Shown: positions 17,524 to 25,880, counted from the first letter of the stretch. The stretch: DNA of 64,000 bases from Hominimerdicola alba (GCF_900112155.1 NZ_FOKQ01000025.1:1-64000); one strand, 5' to 3'. The notes: generated by a model not told the origin, from the sequence alone. Made by a program: numbers and translations.

Positions 17524-18942
17524 ATGATTAAAATAATAGTTGGTGAAAATGATCTTGCTACAACACATCCTGAACTTGCCAAACAATGGCATCCTACTAA
17601 AAATGGAGAGCTGACTCCTCAGAAAGTAACTGCCGGATCTAACAGAAATATCTGGTGGATATGTGCCAAAGGACACGAATGGCATTCAAGAGTTTATCAC
17701 AGAAGAGATGGAATTGGATGTCCATATTGTTCCGGACAAAGGGCTATACCAGGAGAAAATGATCTTGCATCTGTAAATAAGGAACTTGCTGCCCAGTGGC
17801 ATCCGACAAAGAATACTAAGTCACCAAGCGAAGTGCTTCCATACTGTAATGACAAAGTTTGGTGGGTTTGTTCTGAAGGTCATGAATGGGAGGCTAGGAT
17901 CAATGGGCGTTCACGCGGAAAAGGTTGCCCATATTGTAGTGGAAGAAAAGCAACCAAAGATAATAATCTTAAAGTAGTGTATCCTGAATTGATGGAAGAA
18001 TGGCATCCTACCAAAAATGGAACACTTGATCCTGCTGAGTTGACTACAAGATGTGACAAAAAGGTATGGTGGAGATGTAAAATATGTGACTATGAATGGC
18101 AGACAAATGTACACGTTCGTACAACTGGTCATGGCTGTCCTGCGTGTGCAGGAAATGTTGCCATAACCGGCAAAAATGATCTTGCAACTGTTAATCCAGA
18201 CTTGGCATTGGAATTCCATAAAACAAAAAATGCTGAATTGACACCACAGCTTATCGCTGCATATTCAAATAAAAAGGTTTGGTGGAAAGGAAAATGCGGA
18301 CATGAGTGGCAAACAACAGTTTCAAGCCGCAATCAAGGAGGCGGTTGTCCTATTTGCTCAAACCAAAAAGTGGAGAAAGGTATCAATGATCTTGCTACAA
18401 CTAACCCTGAACTAGCAAAACAATGGCATCCGTATAAAAATGGGAAAAAGACAGCTTTTGATGTAACAGAGGGTTCAAACAAAAAAGCATGGTGGAAATG
18501 CTCGAAATGTGGTTACGAATGGGAAGCAGTTATCCATAGCCGCAGAAAAAGTTATGATTGTCCTTTATGCAATGCTTCTAAAGGTGAAAAACTTATTAGA
18601 GATTATCTAGATAATAATGGTCTTGAATTCATCTATCAGAATAAATTTGCAGATCTGCTAGGGTGTGGCGGACAACCTCTATCTTATGATTTTGCGGTTC
18701 ATAAAGATGGAAAGATACTTTTGTTAATAGAATATCAAGGTTCTCAGCATTATGATATAAAGTTTGATAATAATGATGAAGATTTAAAAAAGCAGCAAGA
18801 ACATGATAGACGAAAAAAAGAATATGCAAATAAGAAAAACATACCATTAGTCGAGATAAACTATAAATATGATACTTACGATAAGATCAAATCAATACTT
18901 GATACATACTGTTTAATACATTTTAGAGAATTAACCTGTTGA
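17524..18942 (+). CDS. Five zinc-ribbon repeats fused to a PDDEXK-like nuclease domain
   Basis: Residues 1-350 contain five copies of a roughly 65-residue unit, each GxNDLATxxPELxxQWHPTKN, then WWxCxxGHEWxxxVxxRxxGxGCPxC; this is the DUF4379 zinc-ribbon type. Residues 350-472 (KLIRDYLDNNGLEFIYQNKFADLLG, LSYDFAV, LLIEYQGSQHYDIKF) match Vsr- or PDDEXK-like nuclease folds, with Asp and Glu-x-Gln as candidate catalytic residues. The ATG overlaps the end of the upstream stop. It is likely a DNA-binding nuclease; whether it acts with the LHH toxin, as a homing enzyme or in defence is unknown. Confidence 0.8.
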   Translation: MIKIIVGENDLATTHPELAKQWHPTKNGELTPQKVTAGSNRNIWWICAKGHEWHSRVYHRRDGIGCPYCSGQRAIPGENDLASVNKELAAQWHPTKNTKSPSEVLPYCNDKVWWVCSEGHEWEARINGRSRGKGCPYCSGRKATKDNNLKVVYPELMEEWHPTKNGTLDPAELTTRCDKKVWWRCKICDYEWQTNVHVRTTGHGCPACAGNVAITGKNDLATVNPDLALEFHKTKNAELTPQLIAAYSNKKVWWKGKCGHEWQTTVSSRNQGGGCPICSNQKVEKGINDLATTNPELAKQWHPYKNGKKTAFDVTEGSNKKAWWKCSKCGYEWEAVIHSRRKSYDCPLCNASKGEKLIRDYLDNNGLEFIYQNKFADLLGCGGQPLSYDFAVHKDGKILLLIEYQGSQHYDIKFDNNDEDLKKQQEHDRRKKEYANKKNIPLVEINYKYDTYDKIKSILDTYCLIHFRELTC

Positions 18943-18970
18943 CAACTTTAATGAAGCCAATCAAATAGAA

Positions 18971-19004
18971 AAGCAGCAGTATTTATTATAGAATACTGCT
19001 GCTT
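18971..19004 (+). terminator. Hairpin ending the cargo operon
   Basis: AAGCAGCAGTATT (18971-18983) pairs perfectly with AATACTGCTGCTT (18992-19004) over 13 bp. There is no U-run, so termination strength is uncertain. It is the only strong structure between the last gene and the right end of the element. Confidence 0.5.
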
Positions 19005-19058
19005 AGTAATTTGCAGGGGAATCATTATATGTTGTATTTACGTGTGATGATTTATTAC

Positions 19059-19105
19059 ATGGTTTTGACAATGAATGATAGAAGTCTTTGGAAAGGGGTC
19101 TGGGG
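19059..19105. other. attR of the element
   Basis: The 22-bp arm at 19059-19080 is the exact inverse of the left arm, and AGAA (19080-19083) matches the left junction. GTCTTTGGAAAGGGGTCTG outside is the host half and is imperfectly palindromic with the left host flank. Confidence 0.75.
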
Positions 19106-19177
19106 AATAACCTTTCTTCAGAAAGGTTTTCCCCAGTAAAATCCGCAGTCCATATGGTAAATTATTATTTGCAGTAA
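19102..19177. repeat. Dispersed GGGGAAAACC hairpin repeat, copy A
   Basis: GGGGAATAACCTTTC (19102-19116) pairs with GAAAGGTTTTCCCC (19121-19134), followed by AGTAAAATCCGCAGT (19135-19149). The same block occurs inverted at 51028-51074. The rest of 19177-19279 is AT-rich with no gene seen. Confidence 0.75.
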
Positions 19178-19279
19178 TACACAGCCGGATCGGGATATTC
19201 TTTTTTTCTAAAAAAATTTTTTATATGCTGCAAGGATATTGTGTTTTCAAACGTATTATATACAGAAAACCAAAAAGAC

Positions 19280-19304
19280 CCGCTGCCGACCCCCTCGGCG
19301 GCGG
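19280..19304 (+). promoter_or_regulatory. Hairpin in the sigma factor leader
   Basis: CCGCTGCCGA (19280-19289) pairs with TCGGCGGCGG (19295-19304), one wobble, loop of five. It ends 22 bp before the GTG start and just before the AAGGGGG ribosome-binding site, so it could limit translation. No T-run follows. Confidence 0.4.
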
Positions 19305-19325
19305 ATTATAAGGGGGTGGTTGACT

Positions 19326-19802
19326 GTGGAAACAGCTTGTTTCGAGATAAGCGGTTTTGATGCCGTTTATGATGAATATTTTGACATGGTGTACAGGATA
19401 TGCTTTGTATATTTTCACGGCCATACTGCCGATGCTGAAGACGCGGCGCAGACCGTATTCATGCGTTACCTTGAAGCGGACAATGCTCCCGCTGTGGGTG
19501 AACACACGAAAGCGTGGCTGATAGTAACGGCACAGAATGTCTGCAAAACGATGCTTAGAAGACATCACCGCAAGGACAAGGAACTTGATTCAGCGGCGGA
19601 AAAAGGCGCAGATTTTGAATACAGGGAAGTCATGGATGCAGTTATGCGTCTGCCCGAAAATGAGCGCATGGCTGTCTACCTGAACCTTTACGAGGGCTAT
19701 ACAGCCGCCGAGACCGCAAAGCTGATGGGGTGTCGCGAAAACACGGTATATTCATACATACACCGGGCAAGAAAAAAGCTGAAAAAAGAATTGGGAGGGT
19801 GA
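19326..19802 (+). CDS. ECF-type RNA polymerase sigma factor
   Basis: The region 2 sequence (DAVYDEYFDMVYRICFVYFHGHTADAEDAAQTVFMRYLEAD) and region 4 helix-turn-helix (MRLPENERMAVYLNLYEGYTAAETAKLMGCRENTVYSYIHRARKKLKKEL) define a sigma-70 ECF factor of about 158 residues. I place the start at the GTG at 19326, with AAGGGGG nine bases upstream; an upstream in-frame ATG at 19239 would add an unrelated basic leader. It sits four bp before a membrane protein, its likely anti-sigma partner. Confidence 0.85.
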   Translation: METACFEISGFDAVYDEYFDMVYRICFVYFHGHTADAEDAAQTVFMRYLEADNAPAVGEHTKAWLIVTAQNVCKTMLRRHHRKDKELDSAAEKGADFEYREVMDAVMRLPENERMAVYLNLYEGYTAAETAKLMGCRENTVYSYIHRARKKLKKELGG

Positions 19803-19806
19803 GACT

Positions 19807-22386
19807 ATGACAGACAAAGAGCTTGATAACAAGCTTGCAGCTGCTTTCGATAATGTGCGCGCTGACAGTTCTGTCAAAGCTCGCATTCGGAAAGGCTTAA
19901 CAGGTGATGTTATGGAGAACAATAAGATAATCGTCAGCAGCACGGCAAAGGAAAACAGCAATACGGATAAAATAAAAGTAAAGCGCCGCGGCAGGATAGC
20001 GGCAGCAGTTATCGCAGGCGTTTTAGCAGTGGGCGGAGGTTCATACCTGCTGAAAGGCGGGTTTGACTGGGTCACACCACACAGTGATTCATCAGCGGCA
20101 TATACCGACTTTATTGAATCCGCTTTGTATGAAAAATTCGGCTACTATTCAGATATATGGAAACTTCCGAACGGAAGATTCCTTATCAAACAGAGCTATG
20201 ATGATTACGGTGAAATCAAAATTCCCGATGACTATGAATGGTGTGAAAATCATTATTTTATTTTTGACCCTGTAACGGAATCAGTGATTGGCGATGAGAT
20301 AGTATCTAATTTTTGCAGTGTAGAAATTTACGAAAACTGTATAGGTATATGGTATGTCGAACAGCCCCAGAACCCGGATACTCCCATTAAAATAAAAGGT
20401 TCGCTTTTCGATTTCGACCTGAATCCGATAAAGGAAAACATCAGATTTGACCTCAACGACAGCCAAATACCGTGTATGCCTATGGTATCCGACAATAACG
20501 ATATATATATTGCGGGCTTAAACTATGAGACTGATAAGGAAAAACTGTCGGTATATGATATTGACGGCAATACTATATATGAAAGTGACGTGGTCTACCA
20601 CATAGACAGCTGTACCCTTGCCAAGTGTGGCAAATACTTCTATTACACTATTCAGGATGAGGATGATGAAGCTGAAATTATTAAAGGCATAGCCATCAGC
20701 GATGGTTATACCGATTGTGAACATACCGACAGCATATATAACAGCGATTCTGTAACAGACGAATATGAACCGCTGTATTTTGACATCGGAAAGTATCTGT
20801 ACACCGTTTACTACACTGAAAGCGGCAAACAGATGATAAGACGCATAGATATGACAGGCGAGGAAGAACTTTATTTCGGCGAACCTGAAGATGTTATCAA
20901 CTATGTCGGATTCATGCCTGAATATTACTATGTTTCAAATGACGGAAAATATCTGTTCACTTGCTCTTTGGACAATCTGGAATCGTCCATAACATCAGTC
21001 AATGTTTACGATATAGAGAACAATTTCAAAAAGGTATATGAAAAAACGATGGATGAAGCAGGTAGATGTTTCACCCGTGATGGCTGTAATTTGCTTTTCA
21101 ATGAAGCCTCAGGCAATGTGTGCATAGGCGATCTTCATGAAACAGGTGCTAATACACCGCGGCTTGAATCGACTTTATGCTTCAATATTTTCGGAAAAGA
21201 GTATCCGGAATTCGACATAAAAAATATCGAAAAGAACGACACAACAGATACAACAGACACAACAAATACAGCAGATACATCAGATGCTGCACACTATTTC
21301 AACGGTGAAGCTGTCGATGAACTGCCTGTATCGAATGAAGAACTGGGATTTGATCCCGATGCTGAAAAAATTGAAGACAAGTTCGGTTCGGCTTTATGGA
21401 GATTGTCAAATGGCAACTATATGGGTGTAACGTATTTTAACGAACACGCGGATGAAATTGGTATCATAGAATATTTAAATTTCTATGTTTATATTTACGA
21501 GTCTGATACGAACTCGATAAAGAGCGTATTTATAGGGAATGTTGAGGAGTCGGGATTAATTCATGCCGAAGAAAATTGCATATCATATTTCAAACGCAAA
21601 GAAAATGCCAAGACTGATACTGACTATACCTTCGAATTATATGATCTTGATCTTGCACCCATCGAAAACAGTACATTCAGTTTCGATGCAGGACGTTCTG
21701 AACCTAAGCTCCTGATAACACCCGATAATAAATCGTATATATTTGGTTCGGACTCCTGTATTTACGACAGCAACGGCAGCGTTATCCATAAAATCGAAAA
21801 TTCCGGTTATTTTTTTCAAAATATAAAAATATCGAAAAACGGCAAGTGCATCTATTACGCTTCAGCTAAAGACAATACCATAACTTTGCACACTGTTTCA
21901 CTTGATGACGGATATGCTTATGCCGAATATACCTACGAAACATACAAAGATTGGGAACTTCCGTTATATTTTGACAGCGGAAAATATCTGTATCTCGTTT
22001 TCGGTGATAAAGACGGTAAACAGCAGTTCAGACGTATAGACATGACAGGCGATGAAGAACCTGTATACGGAACGCCCGAAGATGAACTGGTATTTGATGA
22101 AATGGCGGGAGATAATAATGGAGATCAGTGCAATACTTTTGTAACAAAAGACGGTAAATATCTGTTTTTAAGTAACACTGGTGAATACAGCAGCGAACTT
22201 CGCATTTATGACATAGAGAACGAATTTAAGAAAGTTTACGAAACAAATATCGATAGCCGTATTATTCGCAGAGACGGTATGAATATACTTTACGATGAGA
22301 CTACAGGCGATGTATGCCTGAACAGCAGTCATAATAACTGCTTCAACCTTTTCGGAAACAAGTATTCAAACTTAGGTCTGTCCTGA
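19807..22386 (+). CDS. Membrane anti-sigma-like protein with duplicated extracellular domain, 859 aa
   Basis: Residues 1-60 are cytoplasmic, followed by a transmembrane helix (about 63-82, AAAVIAGVLAVGGGSYLL). The extracellular part is a duplication: roughly 98-470 and 505-859 share motifs such as LYFDxGKYLYxVxxxxxGKQxxRRIDMTGxEE and GKYLFxxxxxxxSSxxxxxVYDIENxFKKVYE. A Thr/Asp-rich linker (about 475-495) separates them. The repeats look like beta-propeller blades. Directly coupled to the ECF gene (4 bp), so it probably binds and restrains that sigma factor and senses an outside signal; the N-terminal zinc motif of some anti-sigma factors is not evident. Confidence 0.75.
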   Translation: MTDKELDNKLAAAFDNVRADSSVKARIRKGLTGDVMENNKIIVSSTAKENSNTDKIKVKRRGRIAAAVIAGVLAVGGGSYLLKGGFDWVTPHSDSSAAYTDFIESALYEKFGYYSDIWKLPNGRFLIKQSYDDYGEIKIPDDYEWCENHYFIFDPVTESVIGDEIVSNFCSVEIYENCIGIWYVEQPQNPDTPIKIKGSLFDFDLNPIKENIRFDLNDSQIPCMPMVSDNNDIYIAGLNYETDKEKLSVYDIDGNTIYESDVVYHIDSCTLAKCGKYFYYTIQDEDDEAEIIKGIAISDGYTDCEHTDSIYNSDSVTDEYEPLYFDIGKYLYTVYYTESGKQMIRRIDMTGEEELYFGEPEDVINYVGFMPEYYYVSNDGKYLFTCSLDNLESSITSVNVYDIENNFKKVYEKTMDEAGRCFTRDGCNLLFNEASGNVCIGDLHETGANTPRLESTLCFNIFGKEYPEFDIKNIEKNDTTDTTDTTNTADTSDAAHYFNGEAVDELPVSNEELGFDPDAEKIEDKFGSALWRLSNGNYMGVTYFNEHADEIGIIEYLNFYVYIYESDTNSIKSVFIGNVEESGLIHAEENCISYFKRKENAKTDTDYTFELYDLDLAPIENSTFSFDAGRSEPKLLITPDNKSYIFGSDSCIYDSNGSVIHKIENSGYFFQNIKISKNGKCIYYASAKDNTITLHTVSLDDGYAYAEYTYETYKDWELPLYFDSGKYLYLVFGDKDGKQQFRRIDMTGDEEPVYGTPEDELVFDEMAGDNNGDQCNTFVTKDGKYLFLSNTGEYSSELRIYDIENEFKKVYETNIDSRIIRRDGMNILYDETTGDVCLNSSHNNCFNLFGNKYSNLGLS

Positions 22387-22556
22387 TCTGTATTTCTTTA
22401 TCTGATTATCCCTTTACCACACCACTTAAAATGCCGGATCGACAGGGATATATTATGCTGACGTTATCTTTATATTCCTTTGATCAATGTTAAGTCAGGT
22501 GTGTCAGCGGGATAACCATATTTCTTTATTACGACCCACCATAACAAAAAAATTTC

Positions 22557-22689
22557 CGCCCGCGCTGAGATTATAGCAAACGACATGAATTTTCATACTT
22601 ATACCAGCCACAGCTGCAAAAAGTAAAGCATCTGCGGTTGGTATAAGTGAAAATTTATATGTCGTTTACTATAACACTCGGCGCGGGCG
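22557..22689. repeat. Large near-perfect palindrome, about 56-bp arms
   Basis: Left arm from 22557 (CGCCCGCGCTGAG, ACGACATG, ACTTATACC) and right arm to 22689 mirror each other with few mismatches, loop about 19 nt. An A-run lies to the left and CATTTTTTG to the right. This could be a bidirectional terminator or a small transposable or structured element. The rest of the 22387-22795 gap holds the tatD promoter and no gene. Confidence 0.75.
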
Positions 22690-22731
22690 CATTTTTTGCT
22701 GTGATTTTTACTAAAAAGACAAAAAAAGTTC

Positions 22732-22760
22732 TTTACAAATGTGGATAAATGTGTTATAAT
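22732..22760 (+). promoter_or_regulatory. tatD promoter containing a DnaA-box match
   Basis: TTTACA (22732-22737) and TATAAT (22755-22760) are 17 bp apart. The spacer contains TGTGGATAA (22740-22748), the complement of the consensus DnaA box TTATCCACA, the only perfect match I noticed in the window. Confidence 0.7.
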
Positions 22761-22795
22761 ATTTTTTGTATATATCGAACAGAAAGGAGATATCT

Positions 22796-23584
22796 ATGGC
22801 AGGCATGATATTCGACTCACATTGTCATTACGACGACAGAGCTTTTGACGAAGACAGATATGAACTGCTGGACAAGCTGCTGGTGAGTGAGGGTCATGTG
22901 GTTGACAAGATGCTCCATGCGGCGGTAGATGAAAAGTCCTCGCTGTTTGGTATAGAAACGGCTGAAAGATACGGGAATTACTATACATCCATAGGCTTTC
23001 ATCCCGAGTATGCCGACGATGTTCCCGATAATTATATGGAGATACTTAATGCGCTGTATGAAAAAGCAGCAGCCACAGGTAAACTCCGTGCAGTGGGCGA
23101 GATAGGTCTTGACCACCACTATGAGGGATACAACGCCGAAAAGCAGAAGACCCTTTTTATAGATCAGGTGAGATTCGCAAACGAGAAGGAACTCCCCGTT
23201 ATAATCCACTGCCGCGATGCGACGGAAGAATGTATGGGAATCCTCAGCGACCTAAGACCTGCGGGCGTTATGCACTGTTTTTCGGGTTCGGCTGAAACGG
23301 CTGAGGAAGTCGTGGGACTGGGTATGTATATAGGATTCACCGGGGCGCTGGCTTTCAAGAACAACAAGAAAGCAAAACGCGCCTGCGAAGCAGTGCCGCT
23401 TGAACGGCTGCTGCTGGAAACGGATTGTCCCTACATGGCACCGCCGCCTTACAGAGGTGAGCGAAGCGACAGTTCGATGATAGCCGAGACTGCTAAGGTC
23501 ATGGCGGAGATAAAAGGAGTTTCCGCGGAAGAGGTGCTTCGGGCAACTAACGAAAATGCCTGCAGGCTCTTCGGGATACGCTGA
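22796..23584 (+). CDS. tatD: TatD-family deoxyribonuclease
   Basis: The protein begins MAGMIFDSHCHYDDRAFDEDR with the HxH metal ligands. GEIGLDHH, VIIHCRDA, MHCFSGSAET and LLLETDCPYMAPPPYRG are the remaining metal-site motifs of the TIM-barrel TatD hydrolases. These enzymes are Mg-dependent 3'-5' exonucleases acting in DNA repair and quality control. The ATG at 22796 has AAAGGAG seven bases before it; an upstream frame from 22766 lacks one. Length about 262 is normal. It precedes a glycosyltransferase gene by 26 bp. Confidence 0.92.
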   Translation: MAGMIFDSHCHYDDRAFDEDRYELLDKLLVSEGHVVDKMLHAAVDEKSSLFGIETAERYGNYYTSIGFHPEYADDVPDNYMEILNALYEKAAATGKLRAVGEIGLDHHYEGYNAEKQKTLFIDQVRFANEKELPVIIHCRDATEECMGILSDLRPAGVMHCFSGSAETAEEVVGLGMYIGFTGALAFKNNKKAKRACEAVPLERLLLETDCPYMAPPPYRGERSDSSMIAETAKVMAEIKGVSAEEVLRATNENACRLFGIR

Positions 23585-23610
23585 CCTAAGCGATACTATG
23601 ATTTTTGGAG

Positions 23611-24582
23611 ATGAATGAATTGGCGGAGACACTGTATTTGGTGATACCATGTTATAACGAGGAGGAGATGCTGCCCATAACCGCAAAGGCTCTTATGAAA
23701 AAGATGGATGAGCTTATTGCTGAGGGCAAGGTGAGCAGTGAAAGCAAAGTAATGTTCGTGGACGACGGTTCAAAGGACAATACCTGGGAAGTTATCGAAA
23801 AGCTTCACGATATGCCTCAGACAAACCTGTTTACGGGTATAAAGCTTTCAAGAAACAAGGGTCATCAGAATGCACTGCTGGCAGGACTTATGACTGCCAG
23901 AAAATATGCGGACATACTGATATCTATGGACGCAGACTTACAGGACGATATCAATGCTATAGACGGTATGCTTGAAAAGCGTGCCGAGGGCTGTGAGATA
24001 GTATACGGCGTAAGGTCTTCAAGAGAGACCGATACAGCGTTCAAGAGGAACACAGCCAGAAGCTATTATAAAATGCTGGAATTCATGGGCGTGGAGATAA
24101 CCTACGACCATGCTGATTACAGGCTGATGAGCAAGAGGGCTGTCGATTCGCTGGCAGAGTTCAAGGAGGTCAACCTGTTCCTTAGAGGAATGGTGCCTAT
24201 GGTGGGCTTCAAGAGCGACATCGTTAAGTACGAGAGAAACGAGCGTGTAGCAGGCGAATCAAAGTATCCGCTGAAAAAGATGCTGGCTTTCGCAGTGGAA
24301 GGTATAACCTCCCTTTCTGTAAAGCCCATAAGATTTATCACAGCACTTGGCGTTGTGATATTCCTCGTTTCCATCATCATGCTGATATACTTCCTTATAG
24401 CAAAAGCAGTAGGCGATACTGTCAGAGGCTGGGCTTCAACCATAGTATCCGTATGGGCAATAGGCGGACTGCAGATGCTGGCAATAGGAGTCATCGGCGA
24501 ATATATCGGCAAGATATATCTTGAAACAAAGGCAAGACCTAAGTTTATTGTTGATATAAACTTGGAAGAAAAACAGGCGTGA
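23611..24582 (+). CDS. Family 2 glycosyltransferase with C-terminal membrane segments (GtrB/CsbB-like)
   Basis: YLVIPCYNEEEMLP, VMFVDDGSKDNTW, RNKGHQNALLAGL and ISMDADLQDD are GT2 motifs, with the metal-binding DAD. The C-terminus contains two transmembrane helices (about 243-270 and 278-310) as in GtrB/DPM1-like transferases that move a sugar onto undecaprenyl phosphate. Possible starts are ATG at 23611 (GGAG immediately before) or TTG at 23620 (spacing nine), so the exact start is uncertain. It follows tatD closely and precedes the SseB-like gene. Confidence 0.88.
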   Translation: MNELAETLYLVIPCYNEEEMLPITAKALMKKMDELIAEGKVSSESKVMFVDDGSKDNTWEVIEKLHDMPQTNLFTGIKLSRNKGHQNALLAGLMTARKYADILISMDADLQDDINAIDGMLEKRAEGCEIVYGVRSSRETDTAFKRNTARSYYKMLEFMGVEITYDHADYRLMSKRAVDSLAEFKEVNLFLRGMVPMVGFKSDIVKYERNERVAGESKYPLKKMLAFAVEGITSLSVKPIRFITALGVVIFLVSIIMLIYFLIAKAVGDTVRGWASTIVSVWAIGGLQMLAIGVIGEYIGKIYLETKARPKFIVDINLEEKQA

Positions 24583-24619
24583 AAACAAACCAAAATCTAT
24601 TTAAAAGGAGTAAAAGACA

Positions 24620-25234
24620 ATGGCAGAGAATTTAAAGATATCGGGAACAGTAACCAAGGAGAAGATAGACAATACCGCACTGGTAGAAGCTATCAATGAA
24701 ATGAGAAAGGAATTCAGTGCAGACACTCAGAACAAGGTAATCAACACCGCACTGAGATCTACATTCCTTGTACCCGCGATCATCGAAAAGGGTCAGGAGC
24801 TTGTAGCTGACCAGAACAACCACGTACAGTTCAAGGACAAGCAGGAAGCTAAGTTCATGCTGGTCAACAAGCCCATCCGCGATGAGCAGGGCAACCAGAC
24901 AGGTTCTGTATCCTTCTTCCCCGTATTCACCGATGCTGAGGAGCTGAAGAAGCTGAACACAGACCAGCTGTACAGACCTTTCGCTATGAAGTTCAGCGAT
25001 ATCGCTTACCTGACAGAGAGCACTCCCAACGTTGAAGGCTTCGTTATCAACCCCTTCACCCAGGAGCACAACCTGCCCTTCACCAAGCCTATGCTGGAAT
25101 CCATCAAGCAGACCCTTATCAACTTCAAGAAGACCAAGGACGCTGCTATGGCTGCCGCTGCTGAAGCAGAGGCTCAGGAGGCTGCTGAGGGCGAAAAACC
25201 TGATATCACTGTATCTTCTTCCGAAGAGCAGTAA
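24620..25234 (+). CDS. SseB-like N-terminal domain protein
   Basis: Residues 40-180 show the SseB pattern: STFLVPAIIEKG, GSVSFFPVFTDAEELKKL, VEGFVINPFTQEHNLPF. The C-terminal tail is Ala/Glu-rich and acidic. The codons are strongly biased toward the preferred set, suggesting abundant expression. SseB enhances serine sensitivity in enterobacteria, but the role of the clostridial domain is unknown. AAAAGGAG is eight bases before the ATG. Confidence 0.75.
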   Translation: MAENLKISGTVTKEKIDNTALVEAINEMRKEFSADTQNKVINTALRSTFLVPAIIEKGQELVADQNNHVQFKDKQEAKFMLVNKPIRDEQGNQTGSVSFFPVFTDAEELKKLNTDQLYRPFAMKFSDIAYLTESTPNVEGFVINPFTQEHNLPFTKPMLESIKQTLINFKKTKDAAMAAAAEAEAQEAAEGEKPDITVSSSEEQ

Positions 25235-25257
25235 GGCTTAGATACCACGATCATTAC

Positions 25258-25327
25258 GGTCGGGACGGCGGTGCAGCAAAGGGTATCCGATGATATCCTT
25301 TGCCTGCGAACTGTTCCGACCATTTTT
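25258..25327 (+). terminator. Terminator hairpin between SseB-like and NUDIX genes
   Basis: GGTCGG (25258-25263) pairs with CCGACC (25316-25321); inner GCAAAGG (25276-25282) pairs with CCTTTGC (25297-25303), and TATC pairs with GATA. It is followed by ATTTTTG. Confidence 0.7.
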
Positions 25328-25341
25328 GCGGAGGAAACAAC

Positions 25342-25878
25342 ATGAGATATATTTACTGTCCGCAGTGCGGAAGAAAGCTTATAGAAAAACCTGCGGGCGA
25401 TGAGGGTCTTGTGCCCTACTGCGAGGGCTGTGAAAAACTGTGGTTCGATTCTTTCCCAAGCTGTTCCATAGTTCTGGTCGCTAACGAGTTCGATGAGATT
25501 GCGCTGCTGAGACAGGATTATATGTCGGACAGGTATACCACATTCGTTTCGGGCTATATCACCCCGGGTGAGAACGCCGAACAGACAGCGGTAAGAGAAG
25601 TCGCCGAGGAGATAGGCATTAAAGTTGAAAACCTCGACTACGCAGGTACTTACTGGTTTGAAAAACAGGGACTTTTTATGCACGGCTTTATAGCAAGGGT
25701 GAAAAAACAGCCCCTGGTGCTGTCATCAGAGGTGGACTGGGCTGACTGGGTGCCCGCTGAAAAAGTGATAGAAACTATATTTCCCGACTCTCCCGGAAAT
25801 GCAGCTTTTGCAATTTATAAGAAATTCATGGGCGAGTATTTCGGGAAAAGTGACCCCCGCATCGGAAAGGACGATTAA
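25342..25878 (+). CDS. NUDIX hydrolase with N-terminal zinc ribbon (NudC-like)
   Basis: Residues 1-40 contain CPQCG and CEGC, a zinc ribbon as in NADH pyrophosphatases. The Nudix box is GYITPGENAEQTAVREVAEEIGIK. It likely hydrolyses nucleoside diphosphate-linked substrates. The ATG at 25342 has GGAGG ten bases upstream; longer readings from 25300 lack support. It ends two bp before rqcH, so the two are coupled. Confidence 0.82.
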   Translation: MRYIYCPQCGRKLIEKPAGDEGLVPYCEGCEKLWFDSFPSCSIVLVANEFDEIALLRQDYMSDRYTTFVSGYITPGENAEQTAVREVAEEIGIKVENLDYAGTYWFEKQGLFMHGFIARVKKQPLVLSSEVDWADWVPAEKVIETIFPDSPGNAAFAIYKKFMGEYFGKSDPRIGKDD

Positions 25879-25880
25879 CA

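Larger units (their letters stand above)
8837..19083. mobile_element. Integrative mobilizable element, serine recombinase / MobQ type
   Basis: The element is bounded by a 22-bp perfect inverted repeat (8842-8863 and 19059-19080), each with the shared AGAA next to it (8837-8840 and 19080-19083). Joining the two ends gives a palindromic attP-like site of 48 bp with centre GAAA. Joining the outer flanks gives CTGCCAAAA-AGAA-GTCTTTGGAAAG, an imperfect palindrome suited to attB. Inside lie a large serine recombinase whose stop codon is three bases from the left arm, a MobQ relaxase, an oriT and a divergent cargo operon. The element has no visible conjugation machinery, so it would need a helper. 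Base composition of the cargo is clearly more AT-rich than the surroundings. Confidence 0.85.
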
